Positions 26,197-35,430 of a DNA stretch of 64,000 bases are shown here, piece by piece; within the stretch, counting starts at the first letter, position 1, and each line of letters opens with the position of its first letter. The stretch is taken from the NCBI GenBank assembly GCA_937976305.1, contig CALJSB010000018.1, positions 52,515-116,514 on the forward strand, read 5' to 3'. The translations under genes and the position numbers were made by a program. The notes under the pieces are model-generated. The model was not told the origin of the DNA. It did no database searches and saw only the letters and a list, made by a program, of their open reading frames with translations. Source of the stretch: an uncultured Acidimicrobiales bacterium. Its GTDB lineage: Bacteria > Actinomycetota > Acidimicrobiia > Acidimicrobiales > SZUA-35.

Positions 26197-29100
26197 CTAC
26201 CGAGCGGTGCCGGTGCGGACGAGGTTCTCCTTCGACTCAGAGAACGCAACGAGCACGTCGGATCGTGTGAGTTCGCCGCTCGTCAGCTGCTCGATCCAGA
26301 AGGCCCGCCCTGCTGGATCGCCGGGCCGGCCGAGCACGTTCTGGTAGAGAGCATCGACGAGTTGCTCGTCGCTCAAATTCGGGCCGTAGCGCTGTTGGAA
26401 CTCGTCGGAGCTCTCGAACTGCGTGGCCATGTCGGCCAATGACAAACCGCCGGCGACTTGTGCGGTCCAGAACTCGAAACCCTCATCGTCCGGTGCTCGA
26501 TCGAAGATGGCTTGATACAGCCGCAGCACCTGCGACTGCTGGCTCGATAGCGGTGGCCCGGTCTCGGTTCGGGTGATGTTCTCAGGAGAATCCGAGAAGG
26601 CAATGATGACCTGCGCCTGCGTGAGCGCCCCGTCGTCGAGCGAGCCGATCCAGAAGTCACGCCCGGCTGCGTCTCCGGCTCGACCGAGCACGTTCTGGTA
26701 GAGCCCATCGACCAAGTCGGCGTTGGTCGGGTCGCTTCCGTAGCGGTTCGTGAACTCTTCAGTGCCAGCCATGGCGGCCGCCACCTCAACCAGCGTGGCA
26801 CCCGACTGATAGCGGTCGAGCCAGAAGCTCATGCCAGCAGCATCGGGGCGCCGCCCAAACACTGCCTGATACAGCCGCACAATCTGATCTTCGGCGGGGC
26901 CGAGGATCGGGGGCGTGCGGTCCTCTGGTCCGGTAACGGGCTGGTTGGCGGCGCCGGGCGTTCCCGCCGGCGTGTCGGACGTGGCCCAGCTCGTGCCGAG
27001 CGTGTGGTCGGTCGTGTAGCCGACGAGCTCAAGTGACGGGCCGTTGCCGTCCGGACCGGTCGGCCACTCACCGGTCGATCGGTAGGTGACCGTTTCGATG
27101 GTGGTGCCATCGGCATCGATCAGCGTGAGCCGCTCGCCGGCCTTCTTCAGGCCGCCATCGAACTGAACCAGCAGCGTCCGCTCGGCAGCCGGGTAGGCGG
27201 CTTGGAAGTCGGGGATGCTCTCGGTGAGCACGACGTATCCCGATGGCAGAATCACCGTGCCACCGTCGATCGTGAGCTTTACGCCGTCGAGCTCCCAGCC
27301 CGAGAGGTCGACGCTGTTCGGCGTCGGGTTGTAGAGCTCGACGTACTCGACCCCGCCGTCGGCCGGGTCGTATTGGATCTCGTTGATCCGGATTCTCGGC
27401 GTGCCGGTCTGGCTCGCTGGGACGTCGTCGAGTTCTTCGAACAACTCCCGCCGGATGTCGATCTCGTCGGTGAGAAGGGCCGTGGTGTAGTAGAACTCGA
27501 CCGCATCCCACTGCTCGACGTCGAGCGCCATTTCGGCTGGACTGACGGTCGGGTGATAGTCGGCGATCAGGCCGTCGATTTCTGCCTTCGACATGGGCCC
27601 ATCCATCAGCGTTCGCACGCGTCGGTAGACCATCTGCTCGAGCTCGGGGACTTCGAGAATCGAGTCCCACAACGGATTGCCGATGCACCCGAAGTCGAAT
27701 CCGTTGGCATCACAGGCCCCGACACCAAAGGTGTCAGAGAGATCCCACGGATATACCTGCCACAGCTCGGTGTCTTCGGTGTCGTCGTGCATGTAGAAGT
27801 TCTGATCCCACGTGTCGTAGTGGCCGATGAGAAAGCTGACGGCCAGGAAGTTGACGACGTTGGGGATGTCGAGTTCGTCGTAGAGGTATTCGGTCTTGGC
27901 TGGGCTTGATGGCTCGAACAACACCTCGCCAAGATCTCGAATGGGCGTGTAGTCGTCGTCGCCCTGCTTCTTCTCGAACCCATCGGTGCTGTTGTGGAAG
28001 CTGCCGTTGGCGCCCTTGTAGAAGTCGCCGGTGATGCCCGCGCCATCGCGCCAGCGGTTGTCGAGCTTTTCGGTCAACCGATAGATGCCGTAGAACTCAC
28101 CGTTGCGCTGCACCCGCACGTGCTGATCGTGCACGGCAGGGAAGCCAGCACTCTCATACAGCGACCACGCCGCGAGCTGGCGACCATAGGTCCAGCCGAC
28201 CTCTGAGCTGAGCGCAAACTCATCGACCGGGTAGGGGACGAGATTGGGGTCGTTCATGGTCACGCCCGAAGGAAGATCGACGCTGAGGGCCAGCTTGTCG
28301 TTGATCTCGCGGGAGTGCACCCCACCGCGGATCTTCACGTCGATGTTGTCGTAGACGACACCATTGACCACCATCACCGAGCCGCTCACGTAGATCTCGT
28401 CGAAGGGATTGTCGAACATGAGGTCGTAGTCGGCTTCAGGGATGAACCACTCGACGAGGTCCATGTTCGTGGACGCTGCTGGATCAGCGACGACGACACC
28501 GTGCCAACGCCTCCCATCGTTGCCGTCCGGTGAGGTCGCACCAGTTGCCGGGTCTTCGATGCGATAGCGAACGAGCTCGCCGGCAGCCTGGCCGGGGATC
28601 GTGGCGCTGAAGCCATCGCCGGTCGCGGCCATTGGCAGTGTCTGCTCGGCACCAAAACCGACGAGGTAGACAACGTTGAGCGACGCTGCACCGCTCGAGG
28701 CGGTGACCGAGATTGCTTGACCAGCAGCAGGCCGGTTGGGAGTGGCGTTGACGTCCTGAATGAAGCTGTCAGCGGCATCGACGGCTGAGTTGATGGCGCT
28801 GGGAGTCGGGTCCCCGTCTGACGGTGCCCAGTTGGCCGCGAATGCGTTGTCGGCCAGGGGGTCGATCAGTTCGAGTGATGGTCCGTCACCGTCTGGAGTG
28901 CCGGGCCACGGGCTTGCGTCATCCCAGTCGACGGAGTCGACAACGGCGCCCGAACCCGAAAGAAGCTCGATGAGCTCGCCACCGTTGGCGAGCTTGCCGG
29001 TGTAGGTGGCGATTGGGCTGACTCCCCAGCGGCCGAGCGTGTCAGCTCCTGCAGGAGCAAGGATGGCGAACGCCCCTGGTTCGAGCGTTCCGCTGAGCGG

Positions 29101-29373
29101 CTGATCGAGCCTGATGGCGGGATCACCGTCTGGTCCGAAGGTGTAGCCGGACAGATCGACGGCGGTATCTCCCGGGTTGTGCAACTCGAGAAACTCGTCG
29201 TCGTCGAGATTGTTTGTCTCGTCTGGGTCGTCTGTTGGGTGGTAGTGCAGTTCGTTGATCACGACCACGCCATCTGCAGCCGACGCCGCAGTTGGCGAGC
29301 CGATCAGCAGTGTTCCGAGAACCACTAACGAGACCGCGATGCGCGGCCCTTTCGCCCTTGCCCATTCCGCCAT
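26197..29373 (-). CDS. Secreted CotH-kinase-like protein with lamin-tail and DUF4214 domains
   Basis: The 1058-residue protein has a Sec signal peptide (cleavage near TAASA, residue 33). In order: a lamin-tail domain (about 35-150, INELHYHP...FLELHNPG...VDLSGYTFG), a linker beta domain, a CotH-type atypical kinase domain (about 295-600) with VKIRGGVHSREINDK, GEFYGIYRLTEKLDNRW and VYPWDLSDTFGVG, a second lamin-tail domain (about 665-780), and two DUF4214 units (about 835-940 and 950-1055), each a pair of LYQxVxGR repeats. CotH kinases phosphorylate proteins with ATP; outside the cell the donor is uncertain. GAAGGAG precedes the ATG. The role is probably in surface or extracellular matrix assembly. 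Confidence 0.9.
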   Translation of the reverse strand: MAEWARAKGPRIAVSLVVLGTLLIGSPTAASAADGVVVINELHYHPTDDPDETNNLDDDEFLELHNPGDTAVDLSGYTFGPDGDPAIRLDQPLSGTLEPGAFAILAPAGADTLGRWGVSPIATYTGKLANGGELIELLSGSGAVVDSVDWDDASPWPGTPDGDGPSLELIDPLADNAFAANWAPSDGDPTPSAINSAVDAADSFIQDVNATPNRPAAGQAISVTASSGAASLNVVYLVGFGAEQTLPMAATGDGFSATIPGQAAGELVRYRIEDPATGATSPDGNDGRRWHGVVVADPAASTNMDLVEWFIPEADYDLMFDNPFDEIYVSGSVMVVNGVVYDNIDVKIRGGVHSREINDKLALSVDLPSGVTMNDPNLVPYPVDEFALSSEVGWTYGRQLAAWSLYESAGFPAVHDQHVRVQRNGEFYGIYRLTEKLDNRWRDGAGITGDFYKGANGSFHNSTDGFEKKQGDDDYTPIRDLGEVLFEPSSPAKTEYLYDELDIPNVVNFLAVSFLIGHYDTWDQNFYMHDDTEDTELWQVYPWDLSDTFGVGACDANGFDFGCIGNPLWDSILEVPELEQMVYRRVRTLMDGPMSKAEIDGLIADYHPTVSPAEMALDVEQWDAVEFYYTTALLTDEIDIRRELFEELDDVPASQTGTPRIRINEIQYDPADGGVEYVELYNPTPNSVDLSGWELDGVKLTIDGGTVILPSGYVVLTESIPDFQAAYPAAERTLLVQFDGGLKKAGERLTLIDADGTTIETVTYRSTGEWPTGPDGNGPSLELVGYTTDHTLGTSWATSDTPAGTPGAANQPVTGPEDRTPPILGPAEDQIVRLYQAVFGRRPDAAGMSFWLDRYQSGATLVEVAAAMAGTEEFTNRYGSDPTNADLVDGLYQNVLGRAGDAAGRDFWIGSLDDGALTQAQVIIAFSDSPENITRTETGPPLSSQQSQVLRLYQAIFDRAPDDEGFEFWTAQVAGGLSLADMATQFESSDEFQQRYGPNLSDEQLVDALYQNVLGRPGDPAGRAFWIEQLTSGELTRSDVLVAFSESKENLVRTGTAR

Positions 29374-29510
29374 GGATGCACTCCTTCACAACATGTGCGC
29401 AGGGCAGCCTAAGGCGCTAGCGAGGGAATCTCGATCTGCGTACCCAAGTTGAACGGTTGCCTAGCCTGTGCAAGCCAGCCCAGCGCTGTCTGAATCGGTG
29501 CTGAGTGGAC

Positions 29511-30521
29511 TCAGTGCTGGGTGAACAAGCGGGAGGTTGGGTTGACGCCTTCGAGGGCGTCGGCAGCCAAGATCACGGCGGCGGCGGTGTAGGTCGACCG
29601 CTCGTTGTCGGGAAAGTGGACCAGCTCGGGGAACACCAGCCCGGTGAAATAGCGGCCATCGCGATCACGAAGCGACTGGGCCCAGGTGAACAGCGTGAGT
29701 GCGGTGGCGTCCTCGCCTGCGGCCAGGTGGGCGATCACGCACTCGCAGGTCTCGGCCGCCGTCACCCATGGTCGATCAGAAACGCAGCGGATGCCTTTGC
29801 CCGACATGGCGAAGCGTTCCCAGCCTTCGGCCATGTGTTTGCGGGCGTCGTCGCCGGTGATCGCACCGGTGAGCACGGGGTAGTACCAGTCCATCGCCCA
29901 ACGTTCTTTGGGCTCAAAGGCCTCGGGATGGTTGGCGATCACATTGACAAGCCGCTCGCGGCCGTCGATCCAGTGGGGGCGCTCGGCCCCGATCTCGGCG
30001 GCGATGTGGGACGCGCATCGGAGGCTGTGGCTGATCGACGACGAACCGGTGAGCAGGGCGTAGCTCCACGGGGTGCCGTCTGGCCGGCGAGCCCAGATCA
30101 CTTCACCCCGTTTTGTTTGGAGATCGAGCACGAACTCGATGGCTCGATCAACCACGGGCCAATATGTTTCGAGGAAGCCGCGGTCTTCGGTCGCGAGGTA
30201 GTGGTGCCACACGCCCGTTGCGATGTACGCCACGCAGTTGGAATCGAGCTTGGCGTCTTCGATGCCGTTGCCGATGTAGTAGTTGTGCCAGCTGCCGTCG
30301 TGGCGTTGCAGATCGTAGAGCCACTGGTAGCCGCGCTCGGCTTGTTCGATGAGCCCGCATGTTGCGAGCGCCATCGCTGCTTCGACGTGGTTCCACGGGT
30401 CGGCGTGACCGCCCGGGAACCACTGGATCATTCCCGATGGCAGCTGCCATTCGGCGATCGTCTCCGCGGTGAGCTTCAGATCTGCTGCCGACAGGAGAGC
30501 GCCGAGATCTGGCGTTTTCAC
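29511..30521 (-). CDS. Alpha/alpha-toroid protein annotated as prenyltransferase-like
   Basis: The 336-residue protein has repeated short helical units with Trp/Gly-rich loops (DLQRHDGSWHNYY, DSNCVAYIATGVWHHYL, ERPHWIDGRERLV) typical of (alpha/alpha)6 toroid enzymes. Close actinobacterial relatives are labelled prenyltransferase or terpene-cyclase-like, but no DXDD or DDXXD motif is seen. A glycoside-processing six-hairpin role is equally possible, given the neighbours. It is the third gene of an operon with a glycosyltransferase and a methyltransferase, overlapping the latter by 4 bp. Confidence 0.78.
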   Translation of the reverse strand: MKTPDLGALLSAADLKLTAETIAEWQLPSGMIQWFPGGHADPWNHVEAAMALATCGLIEQAERGYQWLYDLQRHDGSWHNYYIGNGIEDAKLDSNCVAYIATGVWHHYLATEDRGFLETYWPVVDRAIEFVLDLQTKRGEVIWARRPDGTPWSYALLTGSSSISHSLRCASHIAAEIGAERPHWIDGRERLVNVIANHPEAFEPKERWAMDWYYPVLTGAITGDDARKHMAEGWERFAMSGKGIRCVSDRPWVTAAETCECVIAHLAAGEDATALTLFTWAQSLRDRDGRYFTGLVFPELVHFPDNERSTYTAAAVILAADALEGVNPTSRLFTQH

Positions 30522-31282
30522 GCTGCGACCTCGGTTGAGGTGCCAGCGGCGAGTCGTGCGTCAGACGCTGGCCGATCGGCGTAGATCACCACGCTCTTGC
30601 CGAGCACGGGATTGAGCACCTTCTCTGCGGTTCGGGTGAGGGTTGGCGCCTCGACGATGTCCCACGTGAGGAGCTTCAGGTAGCTCTTCACGAGCGGGTT
30701 GTCGTCGTTGTCGATGCCCACCGCGCACTTGAGCCACCAATACGGACTGTGCAGTGCATGGGCTCGGTGCTGGTCGCCGGGGGTGAAGCCGACCGATGCC
30801 AGCTTGGTCCGCAGCTCGGGGCCGCCGTAGATGCGGACATGGCCGCCGACACTCTTGGGCGCGTGGTACGCATCGTTGAGCCACCAACAGATTTGCTCGG
30901 GCAGTGCGGCGGGCACGGTGGCAGCCATGCGGCCACCGGGCTTCAGCACGCGAAAGAGCTCAGCCATCACGCCGAGGTCGTCCGGAACGTGCTCGAGAAT
31001 CTCTGAGGCGATGATGCGATCGAAGCTGGCGTCGGGAAACGGCAGTTCGAGTCCGTTGGCCTGTGTGGTGACGGTGGTGATGCCTTCGGGAAGCTCGCCG
31101 TCGACGTACATCGCAGCGAACGTGTCCTTGGTCGACTTCATCTCGTCGAATGCGAGATCGGCGGCGACAACTGAGGCCCCGCGTCGAGCGGTCTCGAAGG
31201 CGTGGCGACCAAATCCAGCGCCGAGGTCGAGCACCTGCATGCCGGGTTCGAGTGCGAGTCGTTGGTAGTCGACGGTCAACAT
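30518..31282 (-). CDS. Class I SAM-dependent methyltransferase
   Basis: The 254-residue protein contains motif I VLDLGAGFGRHAFE (residues 18-31), ASVVAADLAFDEMK, FPDASFDRIIASEILEHVPDD and the LKPGGRMAATVP strand, a UbiE/Methyltransf_11 pattern. It overlaps the glycosyltransferase stop and the toroid-protein start, so the three are co-translated. It probably methylates the glycan or lipid made by the upstream glycosyltransferase. Confidence 0.93.
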   Translation of the reverse strand: MLTVDYQRLALEPGMQVLDLGAGFGRHAFETARRGASVVAADLAFDEMKSTKDTFAAMYVDGELPEGITTVTTQANGLELPFPDASFDRIIASEILEHVPDDLGVMAELFRVLKPGGRMAATVPAALPEQICWWLNDAYHAPKSVGGHVRIYGGPELRTKLASVGFTPGDQHRAHALHSPYWWLKCAVGIDNDDNPLVKSYLKLLTWDIVEAPTLTRTAEKVLNPVLGKSVVIYADRPASDARLAAGTSTEVAA

Positions 31283-32595
31283 CAGCTTGCTTCCTGGTCG
31301 AGCGTGGCTCGCTCAGCCGCTTCTCGACGCAGCTCGATCACTTCACGGTATTGGGCCACGGTGTTGATCGCCGTCTGACGCCAGGTGTAGAGCTCACTCA
31401 CGCGTTCGCGCCCGGCGGCTCCGATCCGGTCACGCAGTTCGGGATCGCTGAGGCCCCGTTCGAGGGCTCGCTGCAGTGAGTCGACATCGCCTGCTTTGCA
31501 GCGAAGCACGGTCTCGCCGTCGACTCCGGTGACCTCAGGCAGCGCACCGCCGTCAGAGGCGACGAGTGGCGTGCCCGATCCCATGGCTTCGACGGCCGGA
31601 AGCGAGAATCCCTCGTAGAGCGACGGAACAACGGCGAGTTCGGATTCGGCGTAGAGCTCGACGATGCGCTCGTCTGGCACACCGGTAACGAACTGGATGT
31701 GGTCTTTGAGTCCGAGACGTTCGATCAATTTGGCCGATGTGCCGCCCTCTTTGGCTCGACCGATCACCGTGAGCGACACGTCGCGTTCGGTGCGGAGCTT
31801 GGCCATCGCTTCAAGCAGGAAACGCAGACCCTTGAGCTCGACGTCTGCGGACGCCGTCGTGATGAGGCGGCCAGGAATGCGCTCGACGCCGGGGAGCGGG
31901 CGGAACAGATCAGGGTCGACGCCGACGTGGACGAGGCGCATGCGCTCCAGGTCGACACCCATGTCGCTGTGGATGTCCTGGATCGAGTTCTCAGACACGA
32001 CCACGATGCGGGGCATGCGCTGCGCCACCCGGCCTTGCATCTTCACGAATCCATACCAGCGACCGATGCTCAGTTTCTTGAAGAAGTTTGGAGCCGCTTC
32101 GATCTCGAGTTTTCGATCGACGGTGATGGGATGGTGCAGCGTGACCAGCGTCGGAATGATCTTGTCGATACCGAGAATGCCGTAGCCCAGACACTGATTG
32201 TCATGGACCAGGTCGAAGTCGAGCGCACGATCCTCGAGGGTCTTCAAAGCCCGGTAGCTGAAGGCGAGGGGCTCGGGAAACATGCCGGTCGAGAACGTGG
32301 CGAGCTCGAGCACATCGGCCTTGGACTTGATCTCCCAATAGGCGGGGAAGCGGCCCGGGTAGTGATCGTTGAAGATGTCGAGGCTCGACAGCTTGTGCAG
32401 CGTGATGCGCTCGTCGAGGACCGGGTAGGGCTGTCCAGAGAAGACGTCGACGGAGTGGCCGAGATCGACAAGCGCCTTCGTGAGGTGCCGGGTGTAGATG
32501 CCTTGACCGCCAACCGTGGGTTTCGAGCGGTACGAGAGGTATGCCAGCCGAAGTGGTTCGTCGTCGGTCGGGAAGCGGCGGGCGGAAGCAGCCAT
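31282..32595 (-). CDS. Family 4 glycosyltransferase
   Basis: The 437-residue GT-B enzyme begins with an acceptor-domain loop (YRSKPTVGGQGIYTRHLTKAL) and has the donor-side VTGVPDERIVELYAESELAVVPSLYEGFSLPAVEAMGSGTPLVAS signature with the E-x7-E catalytic motif. The acceptor is unknown. It is the first gene of a three-gene operon (GT4, methyltransferase, toroid protein), reminiscent of actinobacterial glycolipid or polymethylated polysaccharide clusters. Confidence 0.93.
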   Translation of the reverse strand: MAASARRFPTDDEPLRLAYLSYRSKPTVGGQGIYTRHLTKALVDLGHSVDVFSGQPYPVLDERITLHKLSSLDIFNDHYPGRFPAYWEIKSKADVLELATFSTGMFPEPLAFSYRALKTLEDRALDFDLVHDNQCLGYGILGIDKIIPTLVTLHHPITVDRKLEIEAAPNFFKKLSIGRWYGFVKMQGRVAQRMPRIVVVSENSIQDIHSDMGVDLERMRLVHVGVDPDLFRPLPGVERIPGRLITTASADVELKGLRFLLEAMAKLRTERDVSLTVIGRAKEGGTSAKLIERLGLKDHIQFVTGVPDERIVELYAESELAVVPSLYEGFSLPAVEAMGSGTPLVASDGGALPEVTGVDGETVLRCKAGDVDSLQRALERGLSDPELRDRIGAAGRERVSELYTWRQTAINTVAQYREVIELRREAAERATLDQEAS

Positions 32596-32652
32596 GGTGG
32601 TCTTTCGTGCTGATCGCGTGAAGCAAAGTCAGCTGTATTTGAAGTGATTTGC

Positions 32653-32687
32653 TGGAGGTTCTCAGTCGTTACCGCTGAGTCACTCCA
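32653..32687. other. Symmetric hairpin in the leader of the glycosyltransferase operon
   Basis: TGGAG-N3-CTCAG-N9-CTGAG-N3-CTCCA: two 5-bp stems separated by a symmetric 3x3 internal loop. It lies 58 bases upstream of the glycosyltransferase start and could be an operator or leader structure. Confidence 0.35.
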
Positions 32688-32811
32688 ACCAACCTAACGC
32701 TGTAAGGCTGGATCTTGTTCCGACGCAGTTCTGTGAGAAGCAGTGCTCTGTGAGCAGTGTTCAAGTCTACGGGTTCGGTTCTGACGGCAGACTTGGTCTA
32801 TCAATCACGCC

Positions 32812-33780
32812 GTGAGCGATCAGCGGATTGGTGTTGGGATCATCGGGCTGGGAGCGGTTGGTCGTCGCTTCGTTGAGGTGTTTGGCGGGCACGCACGGTT
32901 TGATCTTCGAGCCGTGTGGGACCTTTCGCCAGAAGCTGTCGAACGCGCCGTTGCTGACTTCGGGGCGCCAACCGTCGGGTCGGCCGCTGAGGTCATTGCT
33001 CACCCTGATGTCGACGTCGTGTACATCGCTGTGCCCCCTCTCCATCACGAGGTCTACGTCGACCAAACGATGGCGGCTGGCAAAGCAATCTTCTGTGAGA
33101 AGCCGCTCGGAGTCGACGGCCCGGCATCGACTGACATGGTGGATCGCGTGGCGGCGGCGAACGCCCGTGCAGCGGTCAACTTCGTGTTTGGTTCGGCTCC
33201 GGCTGCCACCACGCTTGCTGCGGCACTCGAGGCAGGCGAAGCCGGGGCAATCGTGAGTGCCGATCTGCGGCTGCATTTCGAGGAGTGGCCCCGTCCATTT
33301 CAAGCAGAGGCACGTTGGCTGCGCGATCGCGATCAGGGAGGCTGGGTCCGCGAGGTCGTGTCGCACTATGTGTTCTTGGCCGAGCGACTCTTCGGGGAAG
33401 GGGCGATCGAACACAGCTTCGTGACCTACCCGGCAGATGGCTCGGCCGAGGTCGGACTCTCTGCCGCCACGAGGTTCGGGTCGACGCCAGTGTCAATCAC
33501 AGGCACCAGCGACTCCAAGGGAATCGACGAAGTGCAGTTCACGGTGCGCGGCACCGAGCGGTCATTCCGGCTCACGAACTGGTACGAACTCACCGTCTCT
33601 GACGGTGGACCATGGCGGCCGGTCGAAACGACCGAACCAGCAACGGGCCCGGCGGCCTACAACGCCCAGATGGAACAGCTCGACCTCATGGTCGCGGGCG
33701 CAGAGCACTCACTTTCGACCTTCGCTGAGGCATTGCGAGTGCAGGTGCTCGTCGAAGGTTTGCTCGAGGAGCGCTCGTGA
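32812..33780 (+). CDS. Gfo/Idh/MocA-family oxidoreductase
   Basis: The 322-residue NAD(P)-dependent sugar or inositol dehydrogenase has the Rossmann motif [16 protein letters not shown] (residues about 6-21), [14 protein letters not shown], and the catalytic-lysine loop [10 protein letters not shown]. The C-terminal alpha/beta domain is complete. The substrate cannot be read from the sequence. It overlaps dtd by 4 bp (GTGA). Confidence 0.92.
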   Translation: MSDQRIGVGIIGLGAVGRRFVEVFGGHARFDLRAVWDLSPEAVERAVADFGAPTVGSAAEVIAHPDVDVVYIAVPPLHHEVYVDQTMAAGKAIFCEKPLGVDGPASTDMVDRVAAANARAAVNFVFGSAPAATTLAAALEAGEAGAIVSADLRLHFEEWPRPFQAEARWLRDRDQGGWVREVVSHYVFLAERLFGEGAIEHSFVTYPADGSAEVGLSAATRFGSTPVSITGTSDSKGIDEVQFTVRGTERSFRLTNWYELTVSDGGPWRPVETTEPATGPAAYNAQMEQLDLMVAGAEHSLSTFAEALRVQVLVEGLLEERS

Positions 33781-34214
33781 AAGCCGTGGTGCAGCGGGCG
33801 GCGCATGCCTCCGTTACCGTCGACGGAGAGGTGATTGGCCAGATCGGGGCTGGGCTCTGTGTCTTGATCGGGGTCACGCACGACGACACGGCCGATCAAG
33901 CCGTCAAGCTGGCGGCCAAGCTCTGGAAGCTCCGGATCTTCGAGGACGACGACGGCAAGATGAACCGCGCCGTTCATGAGGTTGGCGGCGAGATCTTGAT
34001 CGTCAGCCAGTTCACCCTCTACGGCGATGCTCGGAAGGGCAACCGCCCCTCGTTCATCGATGCCGCAAGGCCCGAGGTCGCCGAGCCGCTGATCGAGTTA
34101 CTCATGGATGAGTTGCGTGCACTCGGGGCGACGGTCGCAACGGGCAAGTTTGGTGCCGACATGTTGGTCGACCTCCGCAACGACGGCCCTGTCACCCTGC
34201 TCATCGAGATCTGA
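33777..34214 (+). CDS. dtd: D-aminoacyl-tRNA deacylase
   Basis: Dtd removes D-amino acids wrongly loaded on tRNA. The 145-residue protein has both family signatures, [17 protein letters not shown] (about residues 78-94) and the C-terminal [10 protein letters not shown], which form the chiral-proofreading site across the dimer. The length is normal. It is translationally coupled to the oxidoreductase upstream. Confidence 0.97.
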   Translation: MKAVVQRAAHASVTVDGEVIGQIGAGLCVLIGVTHDDTADQAVKLAAKLWKLRIFEDDDGKMNRAVHEVGGEILIVSQFTLYGDARKGNRPSFIDAARPEVAEPLIELLMDELRALGATVATGKFGADMLVDLRNDGPVTLLIEI

Positions 34215-34252
34215 ATCCTGAACAGTCGGCAGGGCCGTCGAAGGGGGAGAGG

Positions 34253-35215
34253 TCAGGTCAGATACACCCCGTTCTGCATCGGACCGATGCTGCCGTAGTA
34301 GTCAGCGCTGTCGAGGTTCGTCGCAACAAAGTCGAGACCAGGTCGGGATCCATTGACACGGCCTGTCGCTCGGGCCGGCCGGAAGTCACCCTCAAAGGCT
34401 GCCGGATCGGCTGGATCGACTGAGGCGCCTTTGCCTCTAGATGCCGACGGTCCGTTCGCTCGCCACCGCACGTCGATGTCGACTTGCGCATGCACCGTGA
34501 TCGGGCCGCCAAACACATACGACTCAACGAGCGGATAGTTCTTGACCTTGAAGTTTGCCCAGTTGCCCTTGCGGTCAAACCGCATTGAGGTCGTTGGCAT
34601 TTGGCTTGTCCAGAACAGACCGTTGGGCATGATGCCAGGGGTCATGTCGACAACTTGCTCAAGAGGTCCCGGACCCGGGACCAACAAGTCGACTCACATG
34701 AAAGCAAACGCGGCATTTCGTTCGACTCCGTCGGCCGCGACGTAGGAGCCGCTGTAGATGCGGAGGTCGAACTCAATGTTGTAGGTGGCGCCGTCACTTC
34801 CCTTGGCCTCGCCGGCCAACACCGCAAAGGCGTGGTTCCCGCGAAAGTTCGTCATGGTTGACGGGTCGACGTCGAGACCTTCAGCCGGAAAGCCAAAGAA
34901 TTGGGTTGCCGACCCCGCAGGGCCGGGAAGCAGGAAGTGAATGATGGACGATTCGTCGGCCGGATCGAGCAGAAAGCCACCCGGAATCGGCTCTGGCACG
35001 GGGACGGCGGCCGGCAGCGTTGACGCTTGTGCCCCGGCCGGCGCGGCCCCGATCGCTGTGGTTGCGGCAACCGCACCTGCGGCACCAGCACCGGCGACGA
35101 ACCCTCGCCTCGTCATTCGTCTCGTTGGTGAACGTCCGCTGTTGTCATCGGCCGTTTTTGAGCGCGTTGAACGAGCTCGTTGCATAGGTCCCCTCTCGCA
35201 TGGTTTGGGGGACAC
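34253..35215 (-). pseudogene. Tat-exported protein with an in-frame TGA at codon 174
   Basis: Two frames, 35215-34694 and 34687-34253, are in the same register and are separated by one TGA (34694-34696). Read through, they give a single protein of about 320 residues. The N-terminus has a twin-arginine signal (TRRGFVAGAGAAGAVA, about residues 33-48). The second part starts VDLLVPGPGPLEQVVD and has no good start codon or ribosome site of its own (only a TTG). A strong hairpin begins directly after the TGA. The possibilities are a nonsense mutation, a sequencing error, programmed readthrough, selenocysteine, or two coupled genes. A pseudogene is the cautious label. No family is recognised. Confidence 0.5.
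34646..34693 (-). other. Stem-loop immediately 3' of the in-frame TGA
   Basis: On the minus strand, GTCGACTTG pairs with CAAG-TTG-TCGAC (3-base bulge), and inside it GGTCCCG-GGTC-CGGGACC is a perfect 7-bp stem with a 4-base loop. The apical loop begins 18 bases after the TGA and starts with G. Confidence 0.6.
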
Positions 35216-35418
35216 GTCGGTCGCTTCCCCCCAATTTGAGTATCTGTATGAGATGACCCGGCGTCAATGTTTTCGTGACGTCACGTTGCGGATTCTCTTG
35301 GAATGCTCACCCAACGCGTTGGCTGAGCATGCTTCGTGGCGAAAGCTGACACGAACGCGTCAGTCATGCTGCCCTTTGATGCCAGGTTGTCCTTTTCCGG
35401 CTGTTGGGCGTGGTGGCG

Positions 35419-35424
35419 TAGGGT
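35419..35424 (+). promoter_or_regulatory. -10 box of a leaderless promoter (thiolase-like gene)
   Basis: TAGGGT, exactly 6 bases before the ATG at 35431. Confidence 0.65.
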
Positions 35425-35430
35425 GCCAGC

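Noticed and set aside
29505..30584. Long plus-strand frame of 359 codons
   Set aside because: It is antisense to the toroid-protein gene, which has the better composition and overlaps its operon neighbour by 4 bp. High GC content opens long frames on the opposite strand.
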